Source: an uncultured Pontibacter sp.
GTDB taxonomy: Bacteria; Bacteroidota; Bacteroidia; Cytophagales; Hymenobacteraceae
DNA length: 64,000 nt
Assembly: GCA_947499125.1 (NCBI GenBank)
Contig: CANMMP010000003.1
Coordinates: 62,001-126,000, forward strand
Reading direction: 5' to 3'
Shown: positions 28,221-36,950 of the stretch, in pieces
How the letters are laid out: each line of letters starts with the position of its first letter
How positions within the stretch are numbered: position 1 is the stretch's first letter
The notes under the pieces: model-generated
What the model was told of the DNA's origin: nothing
Seen by the model: the letters and a program-made list of their open reading frames with translations, nothing else
The model's database searches: none
Program-made: the position numbers and the translations under genes

Positions 28221-28529
28221 CTAAATATCAATGCAGCACTCTTCCAGGCAGTCAATCACATCAATAAGTTTAGGGATCGAAAGCGAGTAGTAGATCTTAG
28301 TACCTACTTTAAACGACGAGAGCACACCTTTGTCTTTAAGTGTAATGAGGTGTTGGCTGGCGATAGCCTGAGGCAGATTTAAATACTTATATATCTCCGT
28401 AACAGTCATTTTCTCCTCTTTCCCGAGCAGATCTACAATTGCCAGTCTTTTTGGGTGGGCCAGTACTTTAAGCATGGCTGCCGCCTTATCTATCTTCTTT
28501 GATTCAATTCGAGATAACAAACTTTTCAT
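28221..28529 (-). CDS. ArsR/SmtB-family transcriptional regulator
   Basis: 102-aa winged-helix repressor-type protein. Helix-turn-helix region: KMTVTEIYKYLNLPQAIASQHL (written here in part; about residues 40-61), with the family start LKVLAHPKRLAIVDLL and the wing KVGTKIYYSLS. The C-terminus has three cysteines (CLEECCIDI), which could bind metal or respond to redox state, but the classical ELCVCDL site is absent. It has its own terminator and no obvious effector gene beside it, so its target cannot be named. Confidence 0.85.
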   Translation of the reverse strand: MKSLLSRIESKKIDKAAAMLKVLAHPKRLAIVDLLGKEEKMTVTEIYKYLNLPQAIASQHLITLKDKGVLSSFKVGTKIYYSLSIPKLIDVIDCLEECCIDI

Positions 28530-28647
28530 AATTAATAATTATACCTAACAGTTTCTACATTATTTTACATCCTATTCATATTAAGATATATACGAGGCTT
28601 ACGTTATTTGGCTGAAGTGTTTCTCAGCATTTTTTTAACTTCGCCCC

Positions 28648-29715
28648 ATGGACACTTATTATGTTATTGGCTTAATGTCAGGCACATCGCTCGATGGCCT
28701 TGACGTTGCGTATTTTAGGCTTACGTATAAAAACGAAAATTGGATATATAATATACTTAATGCTGAAACATTACCTTATGATGCTGCTTTAATTGACTCC
28801 CTCCGTGATGCCGAAACAGCCAGCGGTAATTCGCTCATCGCCCTCGACCATACATTTGGCAAGTATATGGGAGAGCAGGTAAAAAACTTTGTGAGCAAGT
28901 ATAACCTCCAGCCCGACTTCGTGGCCTCACACGGCCATACTATCTTTCATCAGCCCGAAAAAAACATATCGCTGCAAATAGGCAATGGTGCCTACCTGGC
29001 AGCCCACGCCGGCTTACCTGTTGTCTGCGATTTCCGGACACTGGACATTGCGCTTGGCGGACAGGGCGCTCCGCTGGTGCCTATCGGCGACGAACTCCTT
29101 TTTAAGGACTATGACTATTGCTTGAACCTGGGTGGCATTGCCAACATCTCGTTTAACTATAAAGGCAAGCGCATTGCTTACGATATTTCGGCCTGCAACA
29201 TGTTATTAAACACACTGGCAAACCATGCCGGGTTAAATTATGATGAAGATGGCAAACTTGCCCGCTCCGGCAAACTGGATGAACAATTATTGCAGAGCCT
29301 CAACTCTCCTTTATACTTTACACAACCTTACCCCAAATCTTTGGGCAAAGAGTGGGCCTTGGATAATAGTTTAAAAACGCTGGAAGACAGCACTGCAAGT
29401 ATAAATGACAAACTACACACTGCCTGCCACCACATAGCGCAGCAAATTGCCAACAGCCTGCACCCAGCCGACCACAAACAACGGATACTGGCAACTGGCG
29501 GCGGCGCTTTCAACTCTTATTTAATAGAGCTTTTGCAACAGTATGCCGGTAGTAATTACCTTATTGAAGTTCCGTCGCCGGAGCTCGTGTCTTTTAAAGA
29601 AGCGCTGGTATTTTCTTTTTTAGGCGTACTGCGATGGCGTAACCAGGTTAACAGCCTGCAAACCGTAACAGGAGCCAGCCGCGACAGCATTGGAGGTGCC
29701 ATTTACCTTGGCTAA
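28648..29715 (+). CDS. anmK: anhydro-N-acetylmuramic acid kinase
   Basis: Phosphorylates and hydrolyses 1,6-anhydro-MurNAc to MurNAc-6-phosphate in cytoplasmic peptidoglycan recycling. 355 aa, within the family range. The ATP-binding sugar-kinase fold shows GLMSGTSLDGLDVAY (8-22), SHGHTIFHQP, the catalytic-Asp region CDFRTLDIALGGQGAPLVP, LNLGGIANIS, and ATGGGAFNSYL near the C-terminus. It stands alone; the next gene has its own promoter 25 nt downstream. Confidence 0.95.
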   Translation: MDTYYVIGLMSGTSLDGLDVAYFRLTYKNENWIYNILNAETLPYDAALIDSLRDAETASGNSLIALDHTFGKYMGEQVKNFVSKYNLQPDFVASHGHTIFHQPEKNISLQIGNGAYLAAHAGLPVVCDFRTLDIALGGQGAPLVPIGDELLFKDYDYCLNLGGIANISFNYKGKRIAYDISACNMLLNTLANHAGLNYDEDGKLARSGKLDEQLLQSLNSPLYFTQPYPKSLGKEWALDNSLKTLEDSTASINDKLHTACHHIAQQIANSLHPADHKQRILATGGGAFNSYLIELLQQYAGSNYLIEVPSPELVSFKEALVFSFLGVLRWRNQVNSLQTVTGASRDSIGGAIYLG

Positions 29716-29739
29716 ACTTCGTGCTCTACACTTATTTTG

Positions 29740-29747
29740 TACCTTTG
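29740..29747 (+). promoter_or_regulatory. -7 promoter element of the glutamate-type dehydrogenase
   Basis: TACCTTTG fits TAnnTTTG exactly; exactly 19 nt upstream is TTC rather than TTG (29718-29720). Predicted start is near 29754, 24 nt before the ATG. Confidence 0.55.
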
Positions 29748-29777
29748 CACCACAACCCGATTTAACATAGATCAATC

Positions 29778-31004
29778 ATGAAAGACCTGCTCGCGAAATT
29801 CGAGAATAAAAGACCTGAGATAGTTTTTGAATGGAAAGATGCTGAAACCGAAGCCGAAGGCTGGGTAGTAATTAACTCGTTACGTGGCGGTGCTGCCGGT
29901 GGCGGTACGCGCATGCGCAAAGGCCTGGATAAACGCGAAGTAGAATCGCTGGCCAAGACCATGGAAGTAAAGTTCACTGTTTCGGGCCCGGCTATAGGTG
30001 GTGCAAAATCAGGTATAAACTTCGACCCTGCCGACCCTCGCAAGCGTGGCGTGCTGGAGCGATGGTATAAAGCCGTTATTCCGCTGCTTAAAAGCTACTA
30101 TGGCACCGGCGGCGACCTGAACGTGGATGAGATACACGAAGTAATTCCGATTACAGAAGATTATGGTTTGTGGCACCCGCAGGAAGGCGTAGTTAACGGC
30201 CATTTTAACGCAACCGAACCTCAGAAAATAAATAAGATAGGCCAGTTGCGCCAGGGTGTCATCAAAGTTATAGAAGACCCTGCTTATACGCCATCTGCCT
30301 CGCGAAAGTATACTGTTGCCGATATGATAACGGGCTATGGTGTTGCCGAAGCAGTTCGCCATTACTACAACATCTGGGGAGGTGAGTTTGCAGGCAAGCG
30401 TGCTATTATCCAAGGATGGGGCAACGTAGGCGCTGCGGCTGCTTATTACCTGGCATCTAAAGGCGTTCAGATCGTAGGCATTATCGACAGAGCCGGCGGC
30501 TTAATTAAGCAGGATGGGTTTACTTTCGAAGAGATCCAGGAATTGTTCTTCCACCGCCAGGGCAATGCGCTTTATGCTCCGAATATCATCCCGTTTGAGG
30601 AAATAAATAACCGTATCTGGTCTGTTAAGGCTGAGATATTTATACCTGCTGCGGCCTCGCGCCTGGTTACCAAAGGGCAACTGGAACAAATGATCGCCAG
30701 CGGCTTAGAGGTAATTTCGTGCGGCGCTAATGTGCCTTTCCAGGATCCGGAGATATTCTTTGGCCCAACCGGTGAATTTGCCGACCAGAATGTAGCAGTG
30801 GTGCCGGACTTTATTGCTAACTGCGGCATGGCCCGTGTTTTTGCTTACCTGATGGAGAATGAAGTAGAAATTACGGATGAGGCCATTTTCTCCGACATCT
30901 CTAATACTATAGCCAACGCGCTTGTTAAGTCGCATGAAAAGAGTGCCGATAAAACGGAAGTTGCTAAAACATCTTTTGAAATAGCTTTAAGCCAATTACT
31001 ATAA
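29778..31004 (+). CDS. Glu/Leu/Phe/Val-type amino-acid dehydrogenase (probably glutamate dehydrogenase)
   Basis: 408 aa. Catalyses reversible NAD(P)-linked oxidative deamination of an amino acid, with glutamate the most likely substrate from length. The dimerization/substrate domain has RGGAAGGGTRMRKGL and a lysine-bearing SGPAIGGAKSGINFDP; the nucleotide domain has the Rossmann motif GWGNVGAAAAYYLASKG (about residues 213-230) followed by GIIDRAGG. Its stop codon is separated from the downstream MscS gene by one base, so the two are co-transcribed. It differs clearly from the leucine-dehydrogenase-like gene at 41622. Confidence 0.85.
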   Translation: MKDLLAKFENKRPEIVFEWKDAETEAEGWVVINSLRGGAAGGGTRMRKGLDKREVESLAKTMEVKFTVSGPAIGGAKSGINFDPADPRKRGVLERWYKAVIPLLKSYYGTGGDLNVDEIHEVIPITEDYGLWHPQEGVVNGHFNATEPQKINKIGQLRQGVIKVIEDPAYTPSASRKYTVADMITGYGVAEAVRHYYNIWGGEFAGKRAIIQGWGNVGAAAAYYLASKGVQIVGIIDRAGGLIKQDGFTFEEIQELFFHRQGNALYAPNIIPFEEINNRIWSVKAEIFIPAAASRLVTKGQLEQMIASGLEVISCGANVPFQDPEIFFGPTGEFADQNVAVVPDFIANCGMARVFAYLMENEVEITDEAIFSDISNTIANALVKSHEKSADKTEVAKTSFEIALSQLL

Positions 31005-31005
31005 C

Positions 31006-32181
31006 ATGGATTACAATTCCCTTAATGACTTTTTAAGACAGGAGTACTTCGGAAATACAGTTGCCAATTACCTGTGGTTTGTTGGTATACTGCTTTTCGG
31101 ATTAATTTTTAAGACACTGCTTTCGCGGTTACTTTCTTCCATACTCTTTAAGCTGGTCAATAAGTTTTCGAAAGAAGAGCACCTTCCTGCTTTCCGCCGT
31201 TTGCTTATCAAACCACTGGAAGTACTGCTGTTCCTGGTGTTTTTATACTTTGCTTTTCAGGCACTGAATTACCCAACAGACCCAAGCGAGATACGCAAGG
31301 GCGATCCTTTCCTGAAAACATTCTTCTTCCGCACATACCAGGTGTTTGTTATAGTAGCCCTAACCTGGGTTATTATGCGTTTCGTGGATTTTGTAGGCAT
31401 GGTATTTAAACACCGCGCTGAAAAGACCACATCAAAACTAGACGACCAGCTGATTCCTTTCTTTAAGGACTTTATGAAAGTACTTATTGTGATATTTTCT
31501 ATCATGGTAGTGCTGGGGACCGTGTTTGGCGTTAATGTGGCAGGTTTTGTTGCCGGTTTAGGTGTGGGTGGTCTGGCTATTGCGTTTGCCGCAAAGGAAA
31601 GCCTCGAAAACCTGCTTGCCTCTTTTACCATCTTCCTGGATCATCCTTTTGTTGTAGGCGACCTGGTAGAAGTTGGTGGCATTACAGGCTCTATCGAGAA
31701 GATCGGTTTTAGAAGCACGCGCATTCGTACTTTGGAGAAGACGTTTGTAACTGTGCCTAACAAGAGTATGATCGATAAGCCGTTGAACAACCTGACACTG
31801 CGTACTTTCCGTCGCGTAAGCTTCGATATTACCCTAACCTACGATACTACTTCTACCCAGATAAAGAACATCTGTACAGAACTGCAGCATTTTATTGATA
31901 ACCATCCGAAGACCAATGAGGATGGTGTAGTTCGTTTCCATAACCTGGGAGCCAGCTCTAAAGATATTATGGTGCTATACTTCGTGGAGGCAATCGACTG
32001 GACAGAATACATTAAAGTAAAGGAAGAGATGACCTATACTATAGTTGAGATTGTAGAGCGCCATGGTGCTGAGTTTGCATATCCGAGCCAAACATTATAC
32101 TTACAGCAAAATAATGGCAAAACCGAAGTACCGGCTACTTTGCCACCACCAGAGAAAGTAAAGGCTTCGGACTTTGAATAA
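31006..32181 (+). CDS. MscS-family mechanosensitive ion channel
   Basis: 391-aa inner-membrane channel that opens under membrane tension to release solutes in hypo-osmotic shock. Several N-terminal helices (about 20-40, 65-85, 108-130) precede the pore helix, which is rich in Gly and Ala (VNVAGFVAGLGVGGLAIAFAA), then the conserved ESLENLLASFTIFLDHPF and the beta domain (GDLVEVGGITGSIEKIGFRS, TVPNKSM). The short hydrophilic C-terminal tail is Pro/Lys-rich. It begins one base after the dehydrogenase stop and is followed by a strong terminator. Confidence 0.93.
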   Translation: MDYNSLNDFLRQEYFGNTVANYLWFVGILLFGLIFKTLLSRLLSSILFKLVNKFSKEEHLPAFRRLLIKPLEVLLFLVFLYFAFQALNYPTDPSEIRKGDPFLKTFFFRTYQVFVIVALTWVIMRFVDFVGMVFKHRAEKTTSKLDDQLIPFFKDFMKVLIVIFSIMVVLGTVFGVNVAGFVAGLGVGGLAIAFAAKESLENLLASFTIFLDHPFVVGDLVEVGGITGSIEKIGFRSTRIRTLEKTFVTVPNKSMIDKPLNNLTLRTFRRVSFDITLTYDTTSTQIKNICTELQHFIDNHPKTNEDGVVRFHNLGASSKDIMVLYFVEAIDWTEYIKVKEEMTYTIVEIVERHGAEFAYPSQTLYLQQNNGKTEVPATLPPPEKVKASDFE

Positions 32182-32200
32182 GCTGAATTGATACAAATAA

Positions 32201-32229
32201 AAAAGCCGGGGAAGCCCCGGCTTTTTTTT
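32201..32229 (+). terminator. rho-independent terminator after the MscS gene
   Basis: AAAGCCGGGG / CCCCGGCTTT form a 10-bp stem with an AAG loop, followed by T8. The A-rich left flank could also allow termination from the opposite side. Confidence 0.93.
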
Positions 32230-32638
32230 CACCCTTATATTTTTAGTCTGTCCTACTTCAGACTCTAACAGGTTACCTTAATACAAGGCACCTATCTAAT
32301 AAACCTTATCCCTACAAAACCAATCGCTCAGGAATTGTAGTTTTGATTTACTTAACGCACTACCCTCTCCATAGTTACAATTATTTTATAATTTTTTCGT
32401 TATTCGTCAATTTAACACCTGTAAACACGCCTATATTTAATGCAAACATATTATTAGATTTATACAATATATTAACATCTATTTAATACTATATAAGTGC
32501 ATTCAGGGTGTTTTAACACCTATTCCAGCATTTACACAGCATAAACAGCCTGTGTTAGCAAAATACCTTTTATCGGCAAGTATAGGTTTTGTATTTTAGA
32601 AAGGCGGGAAGTATAAATGCGACAACTATAAGCTGGTC
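32230..32638. other. AT-rich intergenic region
   Basis: About 400 nt between the 3' ends of converging genes. No open frame, RNA gene or clear hairpin for the AsmA-like gene was recognised. The word TTAACACCT occurs twice (near 32410 and 32513) without a clear role. Confidence 0.5.
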
Positions 32639-35155
32639 TTAATCAAAATCGAAGTACTCGCCTTCTTCCAGCTCAACTGTTTTTTCTTTTTTAACGGGCT
32701 TCTTGCCTTGCAGCAGTTGTTTCAGTTCCTGTTTTTCTTCTTTCAGGTCGTCTTTTATCTTAGCACGCACGCGGTCGTCGTCGTAGGCTAATTTATAGTT
32801 GTTCTCTTTCCCTTTTAGTGTCAGGAAGAGCATGCTGTTTCCTGCATCGGGGTCTTCTGCTACCACACCAAATATACCGTCTTTATCCGGACGACGCTTC
32901 TGGAACAAAGGCATTTTTATCTTATAGTCCATATCCTGGTCAAAGGTGTGCATACCCGATATGGAAACACTCGGCAACGGCGACAGGTTAGTGCGGATAT
33001 CCATCTCGGGGATAAAAATAGTGCGATCCTGGATATAAAAATTGTTGTGCAGCTCCGAGAACTTCATGTTAGAAAGCTCAGATCGCTTTACAAATGCTGA
33101 CATCTTCTGCATCGGGGCAAAGTTGATCAGCTGGCCGTTCCGTATGGTGGCATCGATCTCAGCCTGTAGCAGGTCAGTCTTTGGGTTAAGCTGGCTATCC
33201 AGGAAAACATCTGAAACTATATTGGCCGTAAGCCTTCCCTGCAGATGGCTATCAAGTATAAAATCCTGGTTAAAGTTCTCGAACACGTAAAACAGGCTAT
33301 CCACACTCATGTTATTAAGTTTGGCTGCTGTGCTCACCTTTAACTGGTTCTGCTGGCGTGCATCTAATGTCCCACGTACCGAGAAATTACCGCCTATGGC
33401 ATTAAACGAAATGTTCGGTGTTTTTACAACTTGGCTGCGCAGGCTTACTTCTCCTTTTATCTGCTCGCCTTTAAATCTCCTGAACTGTAGTTTATCAACA
33501 GCTGCACTCAGGTCGAAGGCAATATCAGGAGACACCTCTAACCTGTAACCCGAACTGCTTTTCTGGGCGCTCGCCGGTGTGTTCAGGCTCTCGCTTAGCA
33601 GTTGGTCGAAGTTGAGATATTTGCTCTTAAAATCTGCATCAACCAGCAGGCGTTGGTTGTCTAAAAGCAGCCAGGCCATTACATTGTTAAACATTCCGTT
33701 CAGCACAAAATCAGACTCTCCTAAGCGGCCTTTAAAATCTGATACCGCTACATCGTTACGCTTAAACATAAAGTTTCCGCTCATGCCCTTTATAGGTAGT
33801 GGCAGTTGCGCCAGGTGCAGGTTTACATTATGCAGTGTTATATCGCCGGATGTATTTACGGTGCTGTTGCCCGGCCGCGACTTAAACTCGTTGAAATTAC
33901 CTGAGAATGCAATGCGAACATCGGCCAGGCCGCTTCCGCTTTTAACCTCTTCGAGCTGCACCAGGCCAAGCACATACGCCACATCCACCATTCCCTTTAA
34001 GTCGAAAGCTATGGTTGGGTTAGCGAAATTGCTGTAGGCTATATTCCCAGAGAAAGGTTTATTGTTCAGGGAGCCCTTCAGGTTTTTAAGTGAGATGGCT
34101 GATGTGGAAGCATTTTGTTTTGCGCCGTTGGTAAAACTACCTTCAAAGTTCAGCGCCTCAATTCGCTGCTTTACATCAGGATGGTAAAAGGTTGCGTTTC
34201 GGCAGCCAAACTTAAAATCGACAGTTGGGTTATGCTTGCCGGAGGCCTCGCCTTTTATAGTTCCAGAAAAATATACATCGCCATCGCTGCGGTACCGGCT
34301 AAACTCCCTGGTTATACTTTGCGGTAACAACGACAGCATCGATTGTATACTGGTATTCTTGCCCTCCAGCACCAGATCCAGATTGGTAGCGCCCTTATAG
34401 TTTATAGTTCCGGCCACTTCGTAAGCGGCCTGTTCTATGTTTATAGTTGATGGATGTAGCTTTATACTTTCTGTATGACTGTTTAATTGCAGCGCAGTAG
34501 CTATAGTTACCCGCTTATCTTTAAAGAACTCGCCAGCAGTTATCCGGATGGTATTAATAGTAGCATCTCCGTTAGCTTCGATATCTATTGTTTCGGGAGT
34601 GATGGTTAGGGCTGCCTGCAGTTGGTGCGCCTGCGCTTCGTAGGTCTGGTTATGCTTTTTATCGGTGTAGTTTATAGTTACCCGGCTCAGGTCGATGTGC
34701 TCCAGGTTAAAGGCAAAATCACTGTCTTCGGTAGCAGTGCTGTCCTGCTTAAGCACCTGGTAATTTACTCTGCCATCTTCCAGCACTTTAATATAGATCG
34801 CGCCATCCTGCAGGTATAGTTCGTTTACGTTATACTTTCCGCGCAGCACATCCCATACACTAAAGGTAAAGTATAGCTTCTCCAGTTTAGCAAGTGACTC
34901 CTCGCTTTCGGGCACGGCTTCCACTACGTTTACCTGCTCCAACGATACCGAAACCTGCGGAAACTTATCCCAAAGCGAAACCGATATCTGGCCTACATCA
35001 ACTTTGGTATTTATATGCTTATTGGCCTCCGTTACAAACAGTGAGATTATCTTATCCTGGTAAGTATAAACCAGCGCGAAAGCAATACCGATCATGGCAA
35101 CCACAAATGTAGCTGCATAAAATAGCATTTTTTTAACAAGGCTGGCGCGCTTCAA
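32639..35155 (-). CDS. AsmA-family membrane-anchored protein
   Basis: 838 aa, anchored by an N-terminal helix (about 9-30) preceded by basic residues. The bulk is a periplasmic beta-rich AsmA-type repeat structure (INTKVDVGQISVSLWDKFPQ near the start; GNFSVRGTLD, GQLINFAPMQ later). AsmA-like and related long-groove proteins are linked to outer-membrane biogenesis and lipid transport; the role here is inferred. The C-terminus is very acidic and lysine-rich (KKEKTVELEEGEYFDFD). The start is a TTG at 35155, kept because it supplies the positive residues before the helix; an ATG at 35128 would lose them. Confidence 0.82.
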   Translation of the reverse strand: MKRASLVKKMLFYAATFVVAMIGIAFALVYTYQDKIISLFVTEANKHINTKVDVGQISVSLWDKFPQVSVSLEQVNVVEAVPESEESLAKLEKLYFTFSVWDVLRGKYNVNELYLQDGAIYIKVLEDGRVNYQVLKQDSTATEDSDFAFNLEHIDLSRVTINYTDKKHNQTYEAQAHQLQAALTITPETIDIEANGDATINTIRITAGEFFKDKRVTIATALQLNSHTESIKLHPSTINIEQAAYEVAGTINYKGATNLDLVLEGKNTSIQSMLSLLPQSITREFSRYRSDGDVYFSGTIKGEASGKHNPTVDFKFGCRNATFYHPDVKQRIEALNFEGSFTNGAKQNASTSAISLKNLKGSLNNKPFSGNIAYSNFANPTIAFDLKGMVDVAYVLGLVQLEEVKSGSGLADVRIAFSGNFNEFKSRPGNSTVNTSGDITLHNVNLHLAQLPLPIKGMSGNFMFKRNDVAVSDFKGRLGESDFVLNGMFNNVMAWLLLDNQRLLVDADFKSKYLNFDQLLSESLNTPASAQKSSSGYRLEVSPDIAFDLSAAVDKLQFRRFKGEQIKGEVSLRSQVVKTPNISFNAIGGNFSVRGTLDARQQNQLKVSTAAKLNNMSVDSLFYVFENFNQDFILDSHLQGRLTANIVSDVFLDSQLNPKTDLLQAEIDATIRNGQLINFAPMQKMSAFVKRSELSNMKFSELHNNFYIQDRTIFIPEMDIRTNLSPLPSVSISGMHTFDQDMDYKIKMPLFQKRRPDKDGIFGVVAEDPDAGNSMLFLTLKGKENNYKLAYDDDRVRAKIKDDLKEEKQELKQLLQGKKPVKKEKTVELEEGEYFDFD

Positions 35156-35268
35156 GGGAATAATCAGATTTTAAGCATCTTACAAAAGATAAAGGTACAG
35201 TAGTTATTACAGGGTAGCAACAGGTGATATGGTTCAGAAAAAAATTTATTAAAATTTTTTTCAAATGT

Positions 35269-35299
35269 TTTGCAGTATCAAAAATAACCCCCATATTTG
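35269..35299 (+). promoter_or_regulatory. promoter of tRNA-Val
   Basis: TTTG (35269-35272), 19 nt, then CATATTTG (35292-35299), one mismatch from TAnnTTTG with the standard spacing. Predicted start is about 35 nt before the mature tRNA. Confidence 0.6.
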
Positions 35300-35340
35300 C
35301 ATCATCAAACGGGGACAACAGGTCTACGGAACGATAAAAC

Positions 35341-35415
35341 GGGGTGTTAGCTCAGCTGGTTCAGAGCACCTGCCTTACAAGCAGGGGGTCACTGGTTCGA
35401 ATCCAGTACGCCCCA
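35341..35415 (+). tRNA. tRNA-Val (anticodon TAC)
   Basis: Complete cloverleaf: acceptor GGGGTGT/ACGCCCC, D arm GCTC/GAGC, anticodon stem CCTGC/GCAGG with loop CTTACAA (anticodon TAC, reads GTA/GTN valine codons), T arm ACTGG-TTCGAAT-CCAGT, discriminator A. The CCA end is not encoded. It is followed directly by its own terminator. Confidence 0.98.
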
Positions 35416-35417
35416 CA

Positions 35418-35446
35418 AAGGACAACTTAAAAGTTGTCCTTTTTTT
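35418..35446 (+). terminator. terminator of tRNA-Val
   Basis: AAGGACAACTT / AAGTTGTCCTT stem with a short A loop, followed by a run of T, starting three bases after the mature tRNA. Confidence 0.93.
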
Positions 35447-35888
35447 ATGTCTATACTTTTCTGAGTGCCACCTCTTTAAAACTACTTTCTATAGTTTAAC
35501 GCCTCCCCTCCTGCAATAGTATAATATTCTGATTTTCATTATTTTGCGAACTTGCTTCTTTGTTGCGGGAGTTTGTTGCAGCTGGTATAGTAAGTATAAG
35601 AGTTGAAGTTTTATAGTTGGCGTAGTAACTCACCCCTGCCCCTGCCTTATTGAAGGCGCCTACCCCAGAGTGGAAGCTTTACTGTTTCTATAGTTTGCTT
35701 TAGTTCTATAGTTGCTGTGGTCCAACCACCCCTAACCCCTCCTTATCTAAGGCGGGGAATTTTCTGCTACTATAGTTATGGTTATTGTTTTATAGTTCCT
35801 GTTTTTACACCCCTGTAGTCCCCTCAAGGAGACAGTCTCGATATTGTCATTTCATAAGCTGTAGGTTTTATAGTTTACGGTATTGGGC
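35447..35888. repeat. non-coding repeat mosaic left of structured copy A
   Basis: No gene. Contains pyrimidine-rich words of the CCCCTAACCCCTCC/AAGGCGGGG type (about 35628-35760), similar to those at 56850-57564, many TATAGTT words, and the 29-nt module at 35807-35835 that recurs inverted at 54867. It lies between the tRNA and coaE, whose 3' ends converge. Confidence 0.65.
35807..35835 (+). repeat. 29-nt dispersed repeat module, copy 1
   Basis: Starts ACACCCCT and ends GACAG; matches the reverse complement of 54867-54895 at 26 of 29 positions. It contains CCCCTCAAGG, able to form a small hairpin. Confidence 0.75.
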
Positions 35889-36243
35889 GGACAGGTCGCG
35901 ACCTGTCCCTACGAAAGTATAACCACGGAAAAGCGATGCAACTATAGCTTCTCCAATTAACTATAAAAGCTACTATCGAAAGATATCAGTCTTTGGGTTG
36001 AGCGCCTTGTAGATTTCTGGTGCCGTAAGGCATTGCGAGGAACGAGCAAAAGAAATGTACACCGCGCGATGCCCGAAGGCGGGGCCTCGCGGCCGTGAGC
36101 GAGCCAAAGTAACTATAAAACATTAGGTATGTAGAGCTCCCAGGATAAGTAGTAACTATGAAAGTATAGCTTGGTTCAAGTTGAAAGCTGCTTAAATTAT
36201 AAAACATCAGACTCTAGCAGGAGCTGCGCACACTGCTAGGTCT
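35889..36243 (+). repeat. structured dispersed repeat, copy A
   Basis: Collinear with 57094-57479. It begins with the palindrome GGACAGGTCGCGACCTGTCC (35889-35908). A related core starts at AGTCTTTG (35988) and TTGAGCGCC, with a nested hairpin (outer CCTTG/CGAGG, inner GTGCC/GGCAT around GTAA), then GGGGCCTCGCGGCC and GAGCCAAAG. It ends with the hairpin AGAC-t-CTAGCAG / CTGCTAG-GTCT, whose 12-nt loop is GAGCTGCGCACA. Differences from copy B keep these pairs. No credible protein frame. Function unknown: structured RNA or a hairpin-based mobile element. Confidence 0.8.
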
Positions 36244-36352
36244 TACAACTATAGGACAATTAAGATTTCTCGACTGCAATCGGAATGACGTTCGAGGTAA
36301 TTATAGAGTTAAAAGATCGATTGCTCAATCTGAGAGGATTGGGAAAAGTGTA

Positions 36353-36949
36353 TTACTTTACTTTCGACAGGAACGAATTATGCAGTTGTAGAACCTGCGG
36401 TATAAGCGGCTGTTTATCGTCGTTGTAGATAATATGCTGTGCCCTCGACATTTTCTCCTCTTCCTTCAGCTGCTTCGCTATAATGGCTTCCACATCCTGT
36501 GGCGTGCGGTGAGGGTCTCTTTTCAGAATGCGTTTTATACGAACTTCCATTGGGGCAAATACCGTAATAATCTCATCCATCTGCCGCCACGATTCTGATT
36601 CGTACATTAGGGCAGCTTCTTTAATAAGATAAGGGGCTTGCTGATTTTTTGTAGCCCAATCAGCAAAATCCTGGGCTACATGCGGGTGCACCAGGCTATT
36701 TAGTAACTTAAGTTTTTCAGGGTCGTGGAAAGCTACTTTACCAAGGTAGGTGCGGTTTAATTCGCCGGCTAATGTATAAGTTTCAGAACCAAAGGCTTCG
36801 GTTAACTCCTGTTGTAGAGCCTTATCATTGTTCATTACCCATTTAGCGCGACTATCGGCATCGTACACAGGTATACCTAACAAACTAAACAGGCGGCAAA
36901 CTATAGATTTACCGGCTCCTATGCCTCCTGTTATGCCAATTTTCAGCAT
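36353..36949 (-). CDS. coaE: dephospho-CoA kinase
   Basis: 198 aa. Phosphorylates the 3'-OH of dephospho-CoA with ATP, the last step of coenzyme A synthesis. The P-loop GITGGIGAGKS is at 5-15, the substrate-site region is VYDADSRAKWVM, and the lid region has RILKRDPHRTPQDVEAII. It is the last gene of the nusB-to-coaE operon and starts one base after the ybbR stop codon. Confidence 0.95.
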   Translation of the reverse strand: MLKIGITGGIGAGKSIVCRLFSLLGIPVYDADSRAKWVMNNDKALQQELTEAFGSETYTLAGELNRTYLGKVAFHDPEKLKLLNSLVHPHVAQDFADWATKNQQAPYLIKEAALMYESESWRQMDEIITVFAPMEVRIKRILKRDPHRTPQDVEAIIAKQLKEEEKMSRAQHIIYNDDKQPLIPQVLQLHNSFLSKVK

Positions 36950-36950
36950 A

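Noticed and set aside
35265..35519. Plus-strand open frame across the tRNA-Val gene
   Set aside because: It runs through a certain tRNA and its terminator.
35986..36207. Minus-strand 73-codon frame inside repeat copy A
   Set aside because: The collinear copy B does not keep this frame, and substitutions follow base pairing rather than codons.
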